Below, piece after piece: positions 1 through 12,500 of a DNA stretch of 64,000 bases; the stretch's first letter is position 1; the number at the start of each line of letters is the position of its first letter. Both the position numbers and the translations under genes were made by a program. The stretch covers positions 79,518,919 to 79,582,918 of the forward strand of contig CM038465.1 of assembly GCA_021464415.1 (NCBI GenBank), in the 5' to 3' direction. This DNA comes from Lonicera japonica (lineage: Eukaryota > Streptophyta > Magnoliopsida > Dipsacales > Caprifoliaceae). Below the pieces are notes generated by a model, which was given only the letters and a program-made list of their open reading frames with translations, did not search any database and was not told the DNA's origin.

Positions 1-579
1 TGAGAAATCTCTTGATTTTTTAATTTTTTTAAAGTAAAAATAGAATTTGTAGCAAATTGTGGATCTTTCAGGCGGTGGGGGTGTGAAAATTTATTAACGA
101 AAACTGCCTTGACCCCACATAAATTTTGGGAGATTTCATTGCCCAACCGTTAAAACCAAATCTGTAGCTATTTCCAATTTTTGTTTTCCTTTATATCTAG
201 AAGAAATGAAAAAAAACAGAAAAAAAAAGTGGCTAATGGTCCGGCACAGCAGCCTTAAAAGTGTCGGTTAGTTGTTGCTGTAGCCAAAAGGAACCCCTCC
301 CCTCCCCTACCCTCTACTGTATTTATATTTCCCCCATTCCTTCCCAATTTTCCTTACCATGCATCTCCCTCTCGCTCTTCCCATTTTCTTTCTATTGCTC
401 TGTTTTAAAGTTTCAATCTAAAATGTATGTTTCTCATCTCATCCCATTCTTTTCTATTTAAGTTTTCTCATTCTTTTCTAAGGAGTTCATATATGTTAAT
501 GGGGAAAAAAAAATTGTTGCTACATGCCTCATGTACCAGAACAATGCTAAATCCCACCCAAATTTCTTTGTGCAGGAAA
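1..579 (+). promoter_or_regulatory. 5' flank and leader of the broken expansin gene
   Basis: AT-rich upstream sequence with pyrimidine-rich stretches. A TATA-like TTTATATTT lies near 322-330, about 250 bp before the expansin ATG at 580, which would leave a long leader. A short upstream ORF begins at 427 and runs into the expansin frame. I regard it as leader because the recognisable signal peptide starts only at 580. The promoter assignment is inference from position and composition. Confidence 0.35.
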
Positions 580-673
580 ATGGGTATCAATATTAACGTG
601 ATTTTGTTGGTGGGCTTTCTAGCAATGGTCTCATCTGCTGATAGCTATGATGGGGGCTGGATCAATGCCCATG

Positions 674-689
674 CCACCTTGGCACCTTC
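674..689. other. hAT-type excision footprint in expansin exon 1
   Basis: The sequence reads CCACCTTG followed by GCACCTTC. The expansin family codes HATFYGG here, so the ancestral site should read CCACCTTC once. The two copies are an 8-bp duplication in which the last base of copy 1 and the first base of copy 2 are each changed from C to G, the complement. hAT elements (Ac, Tam3) duplicate 8 bp and classically leave this junction-base change on excision. The net +8 bp is a frameshift. Confidence 0.75.
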
Positions 690-1460
690 TATGGAGGTGG
701 TGATGCCTCTGGCACTATGGGTATACTATACAAACCAACTTCGTACTTTCTTTTTTTGATTTTGATTTTGTTATTATTAATTCTCTTTTTGTGGTTGTGG
801 GGTAGTAAAGTAAAGGAGCATGTTTGCACTGAATTTGGTTGGTACGTACGTTGTGTGTTTGAATAACAGGTGGGGCATGTGGGTATGGGAATCTGTACAG
901 CCAAGGGTATGGTACAAATACAGCAGCTCTGAGTACAGCCCTGTTCAACAATGGGTTGAGCTGTGGTTCTTGCTATGAGATTAGGTGTGCAAATGACCCT
1001 AGTTGGTGCCTCCCTGGCTCCATTATGGTTACAGCCACCAATTTCTGCCCACCAAATAGTGATGGGGGCTGGTGCAACCCTCCCCGTCACCACTTTGACC
1101 TCTCTCAGCCTGTCTTCCAACACATTGCCCACTACAAAGCTGGCATTGTCCCCGTCTCTTACAGAAGTTATAGTAACCCAACTTATCCATCTCATCTCAA
1201 TTTTTTAAGTTAAATGATGTGACAGACAAATATATATATATTACATTATATAAAAATGATTTGAAATTTAATTTGTAGGGTACCTTGCATGAGGAGGGGT
1301 GGCATAAGGTTCACCATAAATGGGCACTCTTACTTCAACTTGGTCCTAATAACAAATGTAGGGTGGTGGTGGTGATGTGCATAGTGTGTCCATCAAAGGG
1401 TCAAGAAGGAGTTGTTGGCAAGCAATGTCAAGGAACTGGGGACAAAACTGGCAGAGCAAC

Positions 1461-1469
1461 AATTATCTT
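1461..1469. repeat. Left target-site duplication of the large MULE
   Basis: AATTATCTT here matches TATTATCTT at 22163-22171 in 8 of 9 bases. Both copies encode the expansin ...YL just before the NGQSLSFK segment. Nine bases is the usual Mutator duplication length. Confidence 0.7.
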
Positions 1470-1489
1470 GAGGGGCAATTACTATTACA

Positions 1490-1508
1490 CCCCCCCCCCC
1501 CCCCCCCC
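1490..1508. repeat. Poly-C homopolymer (19 C)
   Basis: An uninterrupted C run lies 20 bp inside the left end of the large MULE. Its length is prone to sequencing error. Confidence 0.9.
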
Positions 1509-2337
1509 GGTCTTTTCATAATTAATTAGTAGTAAGGACATGGCAGATCTATATATTAGTATCTAGTCCCTCTTACTTTAATTATATAATACGCAATAAA
1601 TGATATTTTTTAGTTAGACTAAAATACCCCTTTGTATCAAACAAGGAAACTATGAATTATCGTTATTTCTATAAATATGAAAATTAAAATTAAACATTCC
1701 ATTTGTATTTTATTTTTTGACTAAACTTTATTATAACGAAACATATATAAACAGCTGTATATTTTATGTAAACATGAAAACACATTAAACATTTCAAGAA
1801 CTACAATTCAAATGATACACGTGACATTGGATTGACATTAAAAATATATAACTGTTAAATGCGAATTTGTTAAAACTAGAAATATTTAAGAATCCAAACT
1901 ATTATAAATTCGTATTACTTGATTTTTTGAAACATATATATTTTAGATTTTTGTTTGTATAGATCAGTTTTATTTCAAATATTGTGCACTGCTCTTTAAA
2001 AAATGTATTCCTGATAGTATAATAAGTTTTAAAAACAAACAATATCTGAATCTCCAAGAATTTATAAATAAAAAGTAATATCTGTAAGTAATCAAGTATC
2101 ATCTTGTAAATTGGGATTTACCTATTTTTCTAAGCCGAAACAGATACATGAATACTCCAACGGATGGTTGTGATCATTCACCGGAAACCGCAAAAAGCAC
2201 GTCCCCTCGTATTCCAATGCATTCATTAATAGACATTAAATTGTTCCGATGGGATTCGACGATTCAGTTATTATAAATATAATGACAATAGTTATTATGA
2301 AGATAGTAATTGTTCAACCCGTAGTAAGTTACAATCA

Positions 2338-2812
2338 ATGTCCAGTCCCAAAAAACCCCTTAAACATATAAACTCATCACCTACTGATCTGGAGCTTAGC
2401 AAACGTCAAGAAATAAACGATGAATCTCACATTACACCCACATACCAAAAGACTGACAAAGATAAGCAGTATGACGGCGACAAAGAGGACAACGGCAAGA
2501 GAGACGAGGTTGGATCTGAGTCCGATGAAGATGTTTGCGATGAGGAGAATGACGAATACAACGAAGAAAAGGATGAAGACAATGATGACAATGACGATGA
2601 ATCTGGTGACGCTGGTGAAAAAGATAATTAAGGAACCTTGGGATGAGGATCTAGAAGATATAGAAAGGGAGGAGAATGAGGAGTTGCCATCTGATTCTTC
2701 CCAGACTGGATCGGATGATGACGCTGGTGGTTATGGACGTGAGTACAATGAAGATGTTGATGATCGGTATGCGCACAGCTCTTCTTCGGAAAATCCCTTT
2801 GCATGTGATTGA
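2338..2812 (+). pseudogene. Acidic hypothetical ORF, frameshifted, inside the large MULE
   Basis: The first frame (2338-2631) starts MSSPKKPLKHINSS and becomes very rich in Asp and Glu (for example DEENDEYNEEKDEDNDDND). It stops at 2629-2631. The acidic character continues directly in the frame one base later (EEPWDEDLEDIEREENEE to ENPFACD, ending 2812). The switch is near 2615-2625, at an A run where a one-base slip is plausible. I do not recognise the family. It could be a third MULE gene or a captured fragment. An upstream in-frame start for a first exon may exist near 2150, but I cannot support a splice. Confidence 0.45.
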
Positions 2813-4180
2813 TTTAGTTTGTGGCTACAGTTTTTAGGTTTTGATATTCATGTTTTGGCAACTTATGATGGCTTTTTCTTTTTTAAATTTTTTTTTTAAT
2901 GTTTTTTAAGAATTAAAACTTTTGTTAATTAAGGAAACCTTTTTATGTGATTAAATATAAATATTAATTATCTATCATTGCACAGTTTATAGTATTCTAG
3001 GTAATGATTTGATTGAAAATCAACATCACCGTGATTTATTATTTCAACTATTAAACAATATTGACTGATAACTTATATGTTGCATCTATTTATAACGACT
3101 CGATTTAATTTGTTATGTCAACTTGAATAACTGTTTCCTGATACATTAGAATAATCATAGCCAAATAAATTGTGTCTTCTCTACATGCAGGAAAATGTAA
3201 ACTTATATTGCATGATTAGATAAACTAAAAATTAGATAACTGTGTTTAGTCTAAAACATTATATAACTGCTAATTTCTAGCCGATACTATTATCCATATC
3301 ATGTAAAACGATAATAACAACAAGACCCATAAAAACTTCTCCCTTCTAGAAACTTATTGGTTATAGCGAATCCAAATAGCAATGTCCTCCCATAGGAAAA
3401 AACCGCAAGCCGTGTTTTGTGAATTAAAATTTTTATCAGATATTGGTTTATATTATATACACCAAAAAATAACAAGTATACAGATGCACAATAACCGATG
3501 GATTCGGACATGCAAGAAAACACCGCCCAGGGTTCTGGGCTGTTGTGGATGTCCTAGTAACTGTCTAATGACCACAATAACATATGAAACCCAATGTCAT
3601 TTTTGACCTAGTTCAAAAATAATTTGATTTATCACATGTTTAATTAAGGTAGACTTGCATTTTATTATATATATATATATATATACGAACTGGTGGGAAA
3701 AGTGAATTTTTCATATATTACGTTTTAAAGGAAAATTAAAAATCATGTTTCCAAATAATGCCTTGGTTTTGTAATAATGAATAATAGAAGTCAGATAGTA
3801 TTAATGTCCATCTAACGGGGTTTGTTTCGAAATAAAATGATGTTTAGTGTTTATATTTATAATATATTATATCATTGTCATATATAGTATACCTTAAATC
3901 TTCACTAAAATATATAAATTATGGGAGATGCAATGAAACTGCATTTAAAAAATAATTAGTTGTAATATAGAATGAAATAATTATATCTTACAAAGAGATA
4001 AACACAATTATGTTGTTCAAGCATGTACAAGTATTATTGATTATTAAACAATAGAAAACTAGTATAAATTAGTTAAATATTTTTAATACATTCCTCGTTA
4101 CATATACTTGAATTTGATTGTTTAATATCTGTGTATGATCAAACATGAATCGGCTAGTATACATATTATGACATTTTTAA
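2813..4180. other. AT-rich MULE interior, no gene seen
   Basis: Only short chance ORFs and a (TA)n run near 3665-3685. The short ORF at 3382-3606 (with CCGCPS) resembles nothing I know. Confidence 0.5.
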
Positions 4181-7100
4181 GAGTAATATTTATACAAGTC
4201 ACTGTGCAAATTATAACGAATACGTATATTATTTTAGTACAATTTTTATACGTTTCATAATTTATTTTATAATATATATACATAAAATTAAATATTGTAT
4301 TTTGTAATATTAAAAAAAAATTATATATCATATATATACGTATATGTAAATAGGTATAAATGTGTAAAATCATAAAACTATAATATTATATTAAAAAGAT
4401 ATACATATATAATAATACTAATATTGTATATATTAATAATTATTTTTTAAAACATCTTAATTATATAGTTATATTGAACGGGACATATCAATTCTTATTC
4501 TGGTTGTAGGTATAATAGTAGTTGTGGATGCAATATTATATGGGTATGCTATACCACAATGCATTTAAATTATCGCCAAAATAACCCCATTACTCTTAGT
4601 TACATGTATCATCATCTTTAATTCCCTAAAGTTCATTTTTTTTTTTTTATAAATCACGTGATCAATTCATTTTATATTGGTGTAGATAAGGTCTCAATAC
4701 TGGTAAATTTAGTAAACATAATCTCATTATACATTGTGGCGGTACATAATGTAATACAATTTTATGTGTAGTGAAATGCATTTTATAACATTATAAGTGT
4801 ATTTATACAAGGTTGTTGTATGCATGATGACGTAAAAATAATAGACACATATAGGTAACATGAAATTTTATATATGACTGTGTAGATGGTAACAATGTAT
4901 CTGTTCAATAAAAGAACCCATATATACATGTAATTAAAGTTGGCTTGCATTTTTAAGATACAAACACAATATGTATGTTTCACATTGAATGACACATTAT
5001 TTTACAAACAAATATATATTTTGTTTTATATGTTTAGAGTATTTAATATAATTTACATTACATATGTTATTATGAATCAATATATTTAATGTAATATTTA
5101 TAAAAATAACTGTGTCAATTACATGAATACGTATATTATGTTAGTACAGTTTTCATAAGTTTCATAATGTATTTTGTAATATATATACATAAAATTAAAA
5201 ATTATATTTAGTAATACTAAAAAATACCTATATATCATATGTACGTATATGTAAGCATGTGTATAATTGCATGTATTTTATGTATACTATATGTGTTTTA
5301 TTGTAAATGGATGTAGTAGTAGATATCGAATTATAATTGTATGTATAATATATGTGTGAACACCTCATTTTGCGACCCCCGCAAGAATCTCAAACTCCAA
5401 AAAAATAAGCACGCATGCATGCACGAGCATTCCTAGATGCACATGTACTTTGTTCATATGATACAGGTCAAAGAAAGAAAGCCGAAAGGACTCCCGGATA
5501 AGAACTTACAGAATTATCGAAATGTGCCAGAACCGAAAACCGTCAAAAATCCTGAAAACTTGTGAAAGGAGAGTTGCACATTTCTAATCATTCTCAAACT
5601 TTGAGAGTTGTTAGACATTACCGTAAGGAGTAGCATACTCGAAAATTAGCTCGATCCGACGGTCGGATCTTCAAAAATTCAAAAAATCATGAGTTTGTTT
5701 CGGGTGATCAAATTTAGGTCTTCTAAAAGTTAAAATGGTCTGAAGTTTGGTCAGTAGATAGGTCTTATCATGGGGAAGAACATATTCAAAGTTCAGCTTT
5801 GTCGAACATGGTATCATCAAGAATCAATTTCTCTATCGTGCAATTCTAGTCGAAATGTCCTTTGTAGCAAATTAAAATAAATAGAGGCCTTCCCGAATTA
5901 TGATCGACCTCAAATTTGGATACAAGATAGAAAACATTTGGAGGGAAAATTTATCTAAAATTCAGAAAAATCCAACGGCTAGAAGTTCAGTTGTCGAGGT
6001 TGTTGTACGCAAGTACGTTTCCTATGCGGTAACAAACTCTTTGTACCAATCCGAGAAGACCGAGTCCTTCCTAAACTCCGATTGTCTTCAAATTTTTACA
6101 GTTGCTCTCCAAGTATTTTTTCAACTATAAATAGACCCCCCTCCATTCATAATTTTCATCAACAATCAAGGGGATTTCGTGGCACACACTAAGAGATCCT
6201 TATTCTCTCCCTTCAAGAGAGCTCAAGTATAATTTTCTCTCTCTTTTTTTATTTATTCGTCAGTTTTATAATTCATATTTTTGTCTGCATAATTTCTATC
6301 ACTTGATAACTTTCCAAAACCCTTTTTTCAAATTATTTTTCAAAACCAAAGACGTATAACAAACTCTAATCCAATTCTAAAATAGTATTAAAATAGTATT
6401 ATTACTTTCTTACTTTTCTAAAAGCCCGGATTAGCAGTATTATTATACGAAGGAATCAATAATCGCTATATATTCAATCTAACTTATAGATTGCGGTGTA
6501 TATGTGATAAATACTCGAATATAAAAACACTAGTGCCATATTTACCTATTTAATCAATAGACTATGGTAACACGATTAGTTAACTCGCTTGATATTACAT
6601 CGAATATAAGATTTCACATTGAATCAATTTTCAAAAAGCCCAATGCTTTACAAAATCACTTGTTTCATTGCATCTATTATTATCAAACTCTATTTTTCAA
6701 ATCACGCATACACACACTTATTTTTCAAATCACACATACACACACTTATTTTTAAAATCATGGGCGAACTAGAAAACACATCGTTTTCATCCCATCTCCA
6801 AAATTCCTGTTTCTAAGGAAAGCACGGAAAGTTGTAAAGTAATAGCAATAGCAAGCAAGAACTGAATTATAACACACGCATATCCTACTCAAGAGACCGA
6901 AAGGGCGAATTGGGTGCCTAACACCTTTCCGATTCGTAACTTAACCCCCGAACCTTCGAATCAACTGGTTTCGCATATATTGTGTATAAGAGGATATTTA
7001 GTCAATAAATACGTCTCTTTTACACAAAACTTTTTGTTTGTTTAGTAAAATAAACTGGCGACTCTTATTCTTTTCAAAACCAATTTTCTAAGCAACAACA

Positions 7101-8130
7101 GAATAGCCGCCCACGACAACCCCTGGACGTCAAGAACGCGGGTTCTCACAATATGTGTTTTATTGTGTTTTAAAACATCTGAATTATATAGTTATCTTGA
7201 ACAAGACAGTTCAATTCGTAATATGGCTGTGGGTGTATTAGTAGTTGTGGCCGCAGTATTATATGCGTATGCTATACCACAATACATCTAAATTATCGTC
7301 AAAAATAACCCATTTACTCTTAGTTCCATGAATCATAATCTTTAGTTCTCAAACGTCCATTTTGTTTTTATGAATAACATGATCAATCCGTTTTTTATTG
7401 GTGTGGATAGGGTCCCAGACATAATTTTAATAAAGATATATTCATTATACATTGTGGGGATACGTAATGTAATAATATTCTATGTCTAAAGAAACTCATT
7501 TTATAACATTCTAGGTGTATTTTATGTATACTATATGTATTTTATTGTAAATGGATGTAGTAGTAAACATCGAATAGTACTTATATTTTATATATTAATA
7601 ATTGTGTTTTAAACCATCTGAATTATACTCATTATACGTTGTGGGGATACATAATGTAATACAATTTTATGTGTAATAAAACACATTTTATAACATTCTA
7701 CGTGTATTGATACAATGTCGTTGCATGCATGATGACGTAAAACTTATTATATTATATATGGTCGGCAATAGCGATTGTATTTGTTATTTTTACGACATGT
7801 AATAGTTTACATTGTATATGTGTGAATCCATACAGTGTATGTATGTCATGTAATAAAATCATCTAGACATATATAGGTAACATGAAATTTCAAATATGAC
7901 TGCGTATATGGCAACAATATATCTGTATTAAATTATAACCCACATATATATGTTATTAAGATAGGCGTGCATTTTTCAGATACAAAAACACTATATAGAT
8001 TTCACATTTAATGACACAATATTTTATAAACAAATATGTTTATTGTTTTATATGTTTTCAGTATTTAATATAATTTTTATTATATATAATATTATGAATC
8101 AATATATTTAATGTAACCCATTATAATGAG
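4180..8130. repeat. Subterminal tandem repeats of the large MULE, about 0.9-kb units
   Basis: Block A (4180-4360: ACTGTG, GAATACGTATATTA, TTTCATAAT, ATATATACATAAAATTAA) recurs at 5100-5250. Block B (4437-4610, with AAAACATCTTAATTATATAG and GGTATGCTATACCACAATGC) recurs from 7165. Block C (TATACTATATGTGTTTTATTGTAAATGGATGTAGTAGTAG) occurs at 5280-5325 and again near 7525-7565. Block D (ATTGTGGGGATAC...AATGTAATA...TTTTATGTGTA) appears near 4730, 7455 and 7640. The second unit is split by the solo LTR. No coding capacity is evident. Confidence 0.75.
5355..7150 (+). mobile_element. Solo LTR, 1,796 bp, with 5-bp TSD ATATG
   Basis: The segment starts TGTGAACACCTCATTTTGCG and ends GAACGCGGGTTCTCACA, with short TG...CA inverted ends (TGTGA/TCACA). 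It is flanked on both sides by ATATG (5350-5354 and 7151-7155). No gag or pol reading frame is present, so it is a single LTR left by recombination. The tail contains GGTGCCTAACACCTTTCC near 6914, a phrase I associate with LTRs of large plant Ty3 elements (from memory, not verified). It lies inside unit 2 of the MULE repeats, so it is younger than the repeat duplication. Confidence 0.85.
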
Positions 8131-9566
8131 GTTAACAGTATTTGAAATAAATAAGTAATGTTAAAAATTCTTTAAAATTAATATATTAATTATATAATAT
8201 TCCACATAAAAATAAAAATGTGTCCAATTGATAACTTTGAATATTTTAAAAGTAAATTGGAATGTATCACTCCAGATTAAAGAAGGAATTAGTATTTTGT
8301 AAACTATACCATCTGGATAAAGTGGGCCACCACGGGGCAGTGTACCCGGTAAGGACCCAATATCTTATATTGATATGTTTCCATATCTTATGTGAAGTTA
8401 AATTTCAAAGACATATATTTGAATCGTAAGCATTTATACCAAAGTCAATATTAATATCGTAAATCATGAATACACAGCTAATCAACGGTTAATATACCAA
8501 ACAGATTGACAACTACAATCTTGGTGCTAATCACGGCGGAAACAGATACGATACAATATCGTTCGAAGATATTCAGTCCCGAGTTGATTCTCTTTCTCTA
8601 TTTATAAGTATTAGGTATGATATAAATAGGAAGTCTGGACAACCCATTGCAAAAGCTTTAGTTTAGAAATCAAAAAAGGTTAAACCTCTTGAGTGTGTGG
8701 TAGTGCTGATGGCCAACCAGCTAGAATAGGTACATGAAGCTTTTTAATATGTTTTAAGTTGAACATTGAGTAGCTGTTTCTTTACATTGTTATTTGCGAT
8801 CCAAGCCCTAATTTTTAAGGATTAAGTTCTAATGCTTTGGAATTATTAACCAAACAGATAATGCCTCACATAATATGTAGTATAACAGATGAGGAAATAT
8901 ACAAAAGTTTATAGTTTTACTGAATAGTTATCTTTGCGTATACACTATTGTTCCATATATTGTTTACCTAAACTGATACTAGCTAATAACCAACGTATTA
9001 ATACATAAATAGATAGTGACGCCCTCGTATGTTGTGTAACTAAGTGATTTTCGAATAATAATTCTAAACAAGTGGTATAGTCGCTAACTAATGTTTTTCT
9101 AATATAATCACTGTATTTGTATGTATGAATTGTAATGGTATTTTGCCTTTTTTTTATTCTAATTTATGTCTTAAATATTTGAAAAAGTATACGATATATT
9201 TACCTATATAAGTCTTTATATGACTATATGTATTGTGATTTGGGTAATTAAACAATATACAATAGTTTAATACCTTTGTTTTATAAGCGTAAAATGTAAC
9301 TGGTATTGAGGCTTTTATAACTTGGATATGAGGATGTTTATAATATCTGAAAATATATATCAATGATTACTCTAATAAGTAAGTAAACAATTAAAAGGAG
9401 ATATAATAATAGGACTAATTTTTATGTTGGGACCACATTGGATATCTGTTTAAGGACGTAATACTTTATTCTTCTCCGTATATTTATATAACCATATAAA
9501 TTAATAAGACTATATATTTGTGCAACTCACTGTCAATTTGTAATTATTAATTAATTTATGTTAAAT
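8131..9566. other. AT-rich MULE interior upstream of the ULP1-like gene
   Basis: No ORF with family resemblance. Because it directly precedes the ULP1-like gene it may contain that gene's promoter and leader, but no element can be singled out. Confidence 0.4.
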
Positions 9567-12500
9567 GATACAAGAAAGGCAACAAGAATTACTTAACAGA
9601 AGAAGAAGTCCACGGTTGAATATACCAAAAAGCAGGGTAAGTTATAACTGATAACACGTTTGTAAAATTCATATTTATTACTAAAAAGATACGATGTGGG
9701 TTAAATTTACACTAAAACTTAAAAATATAAATAGGTAGCTCCTGCAGTGGTGAATACTATTCCAAAACCTGAGATATATCATGAGGAAACTTCTAGTAAT
9801 AAAAAGGGAACTAAGAGGTCTTGACCTGCTGCATATTGTAAAAGCAGTGCAGCGGCTATGGTATTCTTTCATTTTAATCTAAAATGAAAAAATAAAGTGG
9901 ACTAACGAAATAGTATAGTACTTATTATACATTGACATAACTTGACTGCGCTTTCACTTCTTATACAATAGGTACAAATAGATGGTGAATCTGCGATCGT
10001 CACAACAGACCAATTCCGGTCTAACATGATATCTTTTGCCAGTTCACTGGTGTTGTTCAAAATGGGTGGCCTGAATTCCTTACATGTTAACTTAATGATG
10101 AATACACCGTTTACGCCCTATTTGATCTGTACAATTAGGGGCTCGTTCAAACGACTAAGCATCGCAAATCTGATTTGGACATTATCAAAATAATTTGTTG
10201 CTATCACGATCCTACTGGTACATTTGTTTTTGGTGAGAAACATGTGAAATTGACCCTTACATGGGTAACTAAGATCTTTGGAGTACCTTGTCTGGGTGAT
10301 AGAATAGATATATCTGGTAATCAACAATTAAATGCTGGTATCCAGAATACTTGTATTTTAAACAGAGGACAGCTATAAAAAACTCAGGTGGAGCGTGAGA
10401 TAGTCAGCAGATTACAGATGGTTAGCCCTATAGATGTGGATAGGGTTACACAACTAATGTGTATCCTATTGTATAACTATATTTTTTTCCCAAATACCGG
10501 TACTTCTATCCCATGGTTCCTTGCAAAGCTGATGTCCAGCATTAATGGGATGAATAAATACAACTGGGCATTGGCTATTTATGAATGGCTGATGGAATCA
10601 ATAATAGCAAAGGCAAGCAGGCCATCGACAATAACAGGTTGTGTGCCACTATTGATGGTTAGTGTGAACAACTTTATTTTTGTTAATGGTGATTAACATA
10701 TTTAGTAACTGATGACATATTAAAATGATTATTCATTTCAGTACTAGTTTTGTGAGGTTACCACATTCATAGATCCGGATGAGCCAGAGAATGAAGACAA
10801 GCCATTATTTGTGAGAAGGGACATACGAAAACTAAAGAAGGCATTCCAGTAAACAAATGTGAAACCTGTGAAGGCATGTATCAGATTATCTGTTAGTTCA
10901 ATTGTGTATTTTGACAAACAAATAACCAAATACATTTTTTTATATAAAATTTCATTAACTCAGGTAATAGACAAGTATATAATTGACGTGGACAACATTG
11001 GCGCAGCATCAAACGCATCTGATATCGACATTGAAGTTCAAAAAAGATCAAGGGCGCCAAGAGCAATGACGAGTTTCCCTGTCGTGCAAGGAACATAATC
11101 ATCAAAGGGTAAGGGTATCGACATACGGGATGCAAACACTTCAATACCAAAAGAGGATGTTTATGATGGGGCGAATGAGGTATTTAACGAAAACATCGAA
11201 TCTGAGAAGGTTAAGTATTCAGAAGGAGTACAAACCTTTTTTTATGTCAATTTCACTAAATATAGTATTGGTTCATCTGATTCAGCACAGAAATTATCAA
11301 AGGTAAAGGTTATGGATAATGCTAAAAGCAGTTGGAGAGGAAGCTAGTGTTCGAGTTGAATTGGATAGACAAACTGTGCCCCAACCCATATATGTTAATC
11401 CACAGAGAGAGTATACTCAGAATTATCCTTCACCATAAGAGAATTTTCAAAGGAGACTTCATTCGGTGCAGATGGTGTGACGATAAAACCAACCAGATCA
11501 GGTGTTGACAATGTCGACGTAGGTTCTTCACATCGGAATATAGGGTCATCTTACAACTATACAGGGAGTCATGTATTTGTACCATCTGTTCCCCCGAAGT
11601 TATCAATCAGCCGTGACATGATTGACAAGTTAATGGCCGGAGTGGATGACAATTCTACCTCTGAATTCAAGAAATTGATGGTTGCACACGAGCATTTAAC
11701 TGACAATTATATGAAATCGACTGAGGAGTTAAAGCGCAGGGACATTGAAATAAATGAATTGAAGGTCCGATGCAGTAATCTCAAGGACACGGCAAATGAG
11801 ATGGCAGTACGATTGAAGAGTAACGAGGGTCATTTTAAGAGAAGTGAGACACGAGTTGGAATGCTTCTTTGCTTACTCGATGAGTCTCGTGCAACTGCTT
11901 CTGAACTTGAGAAGAGATGCTCGAGCTTAAATGTTGCAGATATAATCCACAATATTATAAAATCCAGAAGTAAGGGGAAAACAGAAACCGATCCAGTTGA
12001 AAACAGTGGTCTCCCCTCTTTCGATTTACACGTATCTCAAGTAGGATCCACCAAAAAAAATGCTGCCAGTACTAGCTCAGGTGTTGAAATAGATGAAAGG
12101 CTTATGGAACTCGAAGTTAAAAACGAAAAGCTAAAAGTTGCAATTGAGGTTCTCCAACATACCAATTATGACATGATGACCCAGAAGGATGGTGAAATAC
12201 AAAGTTGGGTGGACAATAATAACAGACTAGAAGAAGAGGCCGAAAGGTGGCGTAGGGGGATGGACAATGCGAAAGGTGAAGCGAACCATGTGCGGATCTT
12301 GTTTGAAAGGAAGAGGAAAGACTTTGATTAGTTGGTTGTATTTAATAAGAAGCTTATGGATAAATTGGTGGATGTGCAGTTAGTGAATGACGGGCTTACA
12401 ATAATAAACCGCATATTGCAGTATGAGCTTAAGAAAAACAAACCAAGCATTCATATTCCAAAATTGGAACCAGATCATGGTTCAATTGCCAGAGGTGTTA

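Larger units (their letters stand above)
580..1469 (+). pseudogene. Alpha-expansin, 5' part (exons 1, 2 and most of 3), broken
   Basis: Expansins loosen plant cell walls after secretion. Exon 1 (580-720) encodes a signal peptide (MGININVILLVGFLAMVSSA) and the start of the first domain. Exon 2 (870-1166) encodes the cysteine-rich domain with [29 protein letters not shown] and the HFD motif. Exon 3 (from 1279) encodes [20 protein letters not shown] and [12 protein letters not shown]. Introns are GT/AG (721-869, 1167-1278) and phases fit the alpha-expansin layout. Three lesions are visible: an 8-bp insertion at 674-689 that shifts the frame and gives a stop at 930-932, an extra G in 1361-1363, and loss of the tail at 1469 where a 20.7-kb transposon sits. 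The CPPN...GGWCNPP loop is also a few codons shorter than usual. The missing end lies at 22172-22276. Family assignment is firm; the exact paralogue is not determined. Confidence 0.93.

Noticed and set aside
427..759. Upstream start for the expansin at 427
   Set aside because: The added residues are T-rich leader translation, and the signal peptide clearly begins at 580.
689..1195. A 168-residue minus-strand ORF antisense to expansin exons 1-2
   Set aside because: It is the shadow of expansin exons; no signal peptide or family features of its own.
1285..1521. ORF with a poly-Pro end across the expansin/MULE junction
   Set aside because: The Pro run is the poly-C tract read through; most of the ORF is in the wrong frame for expansin.
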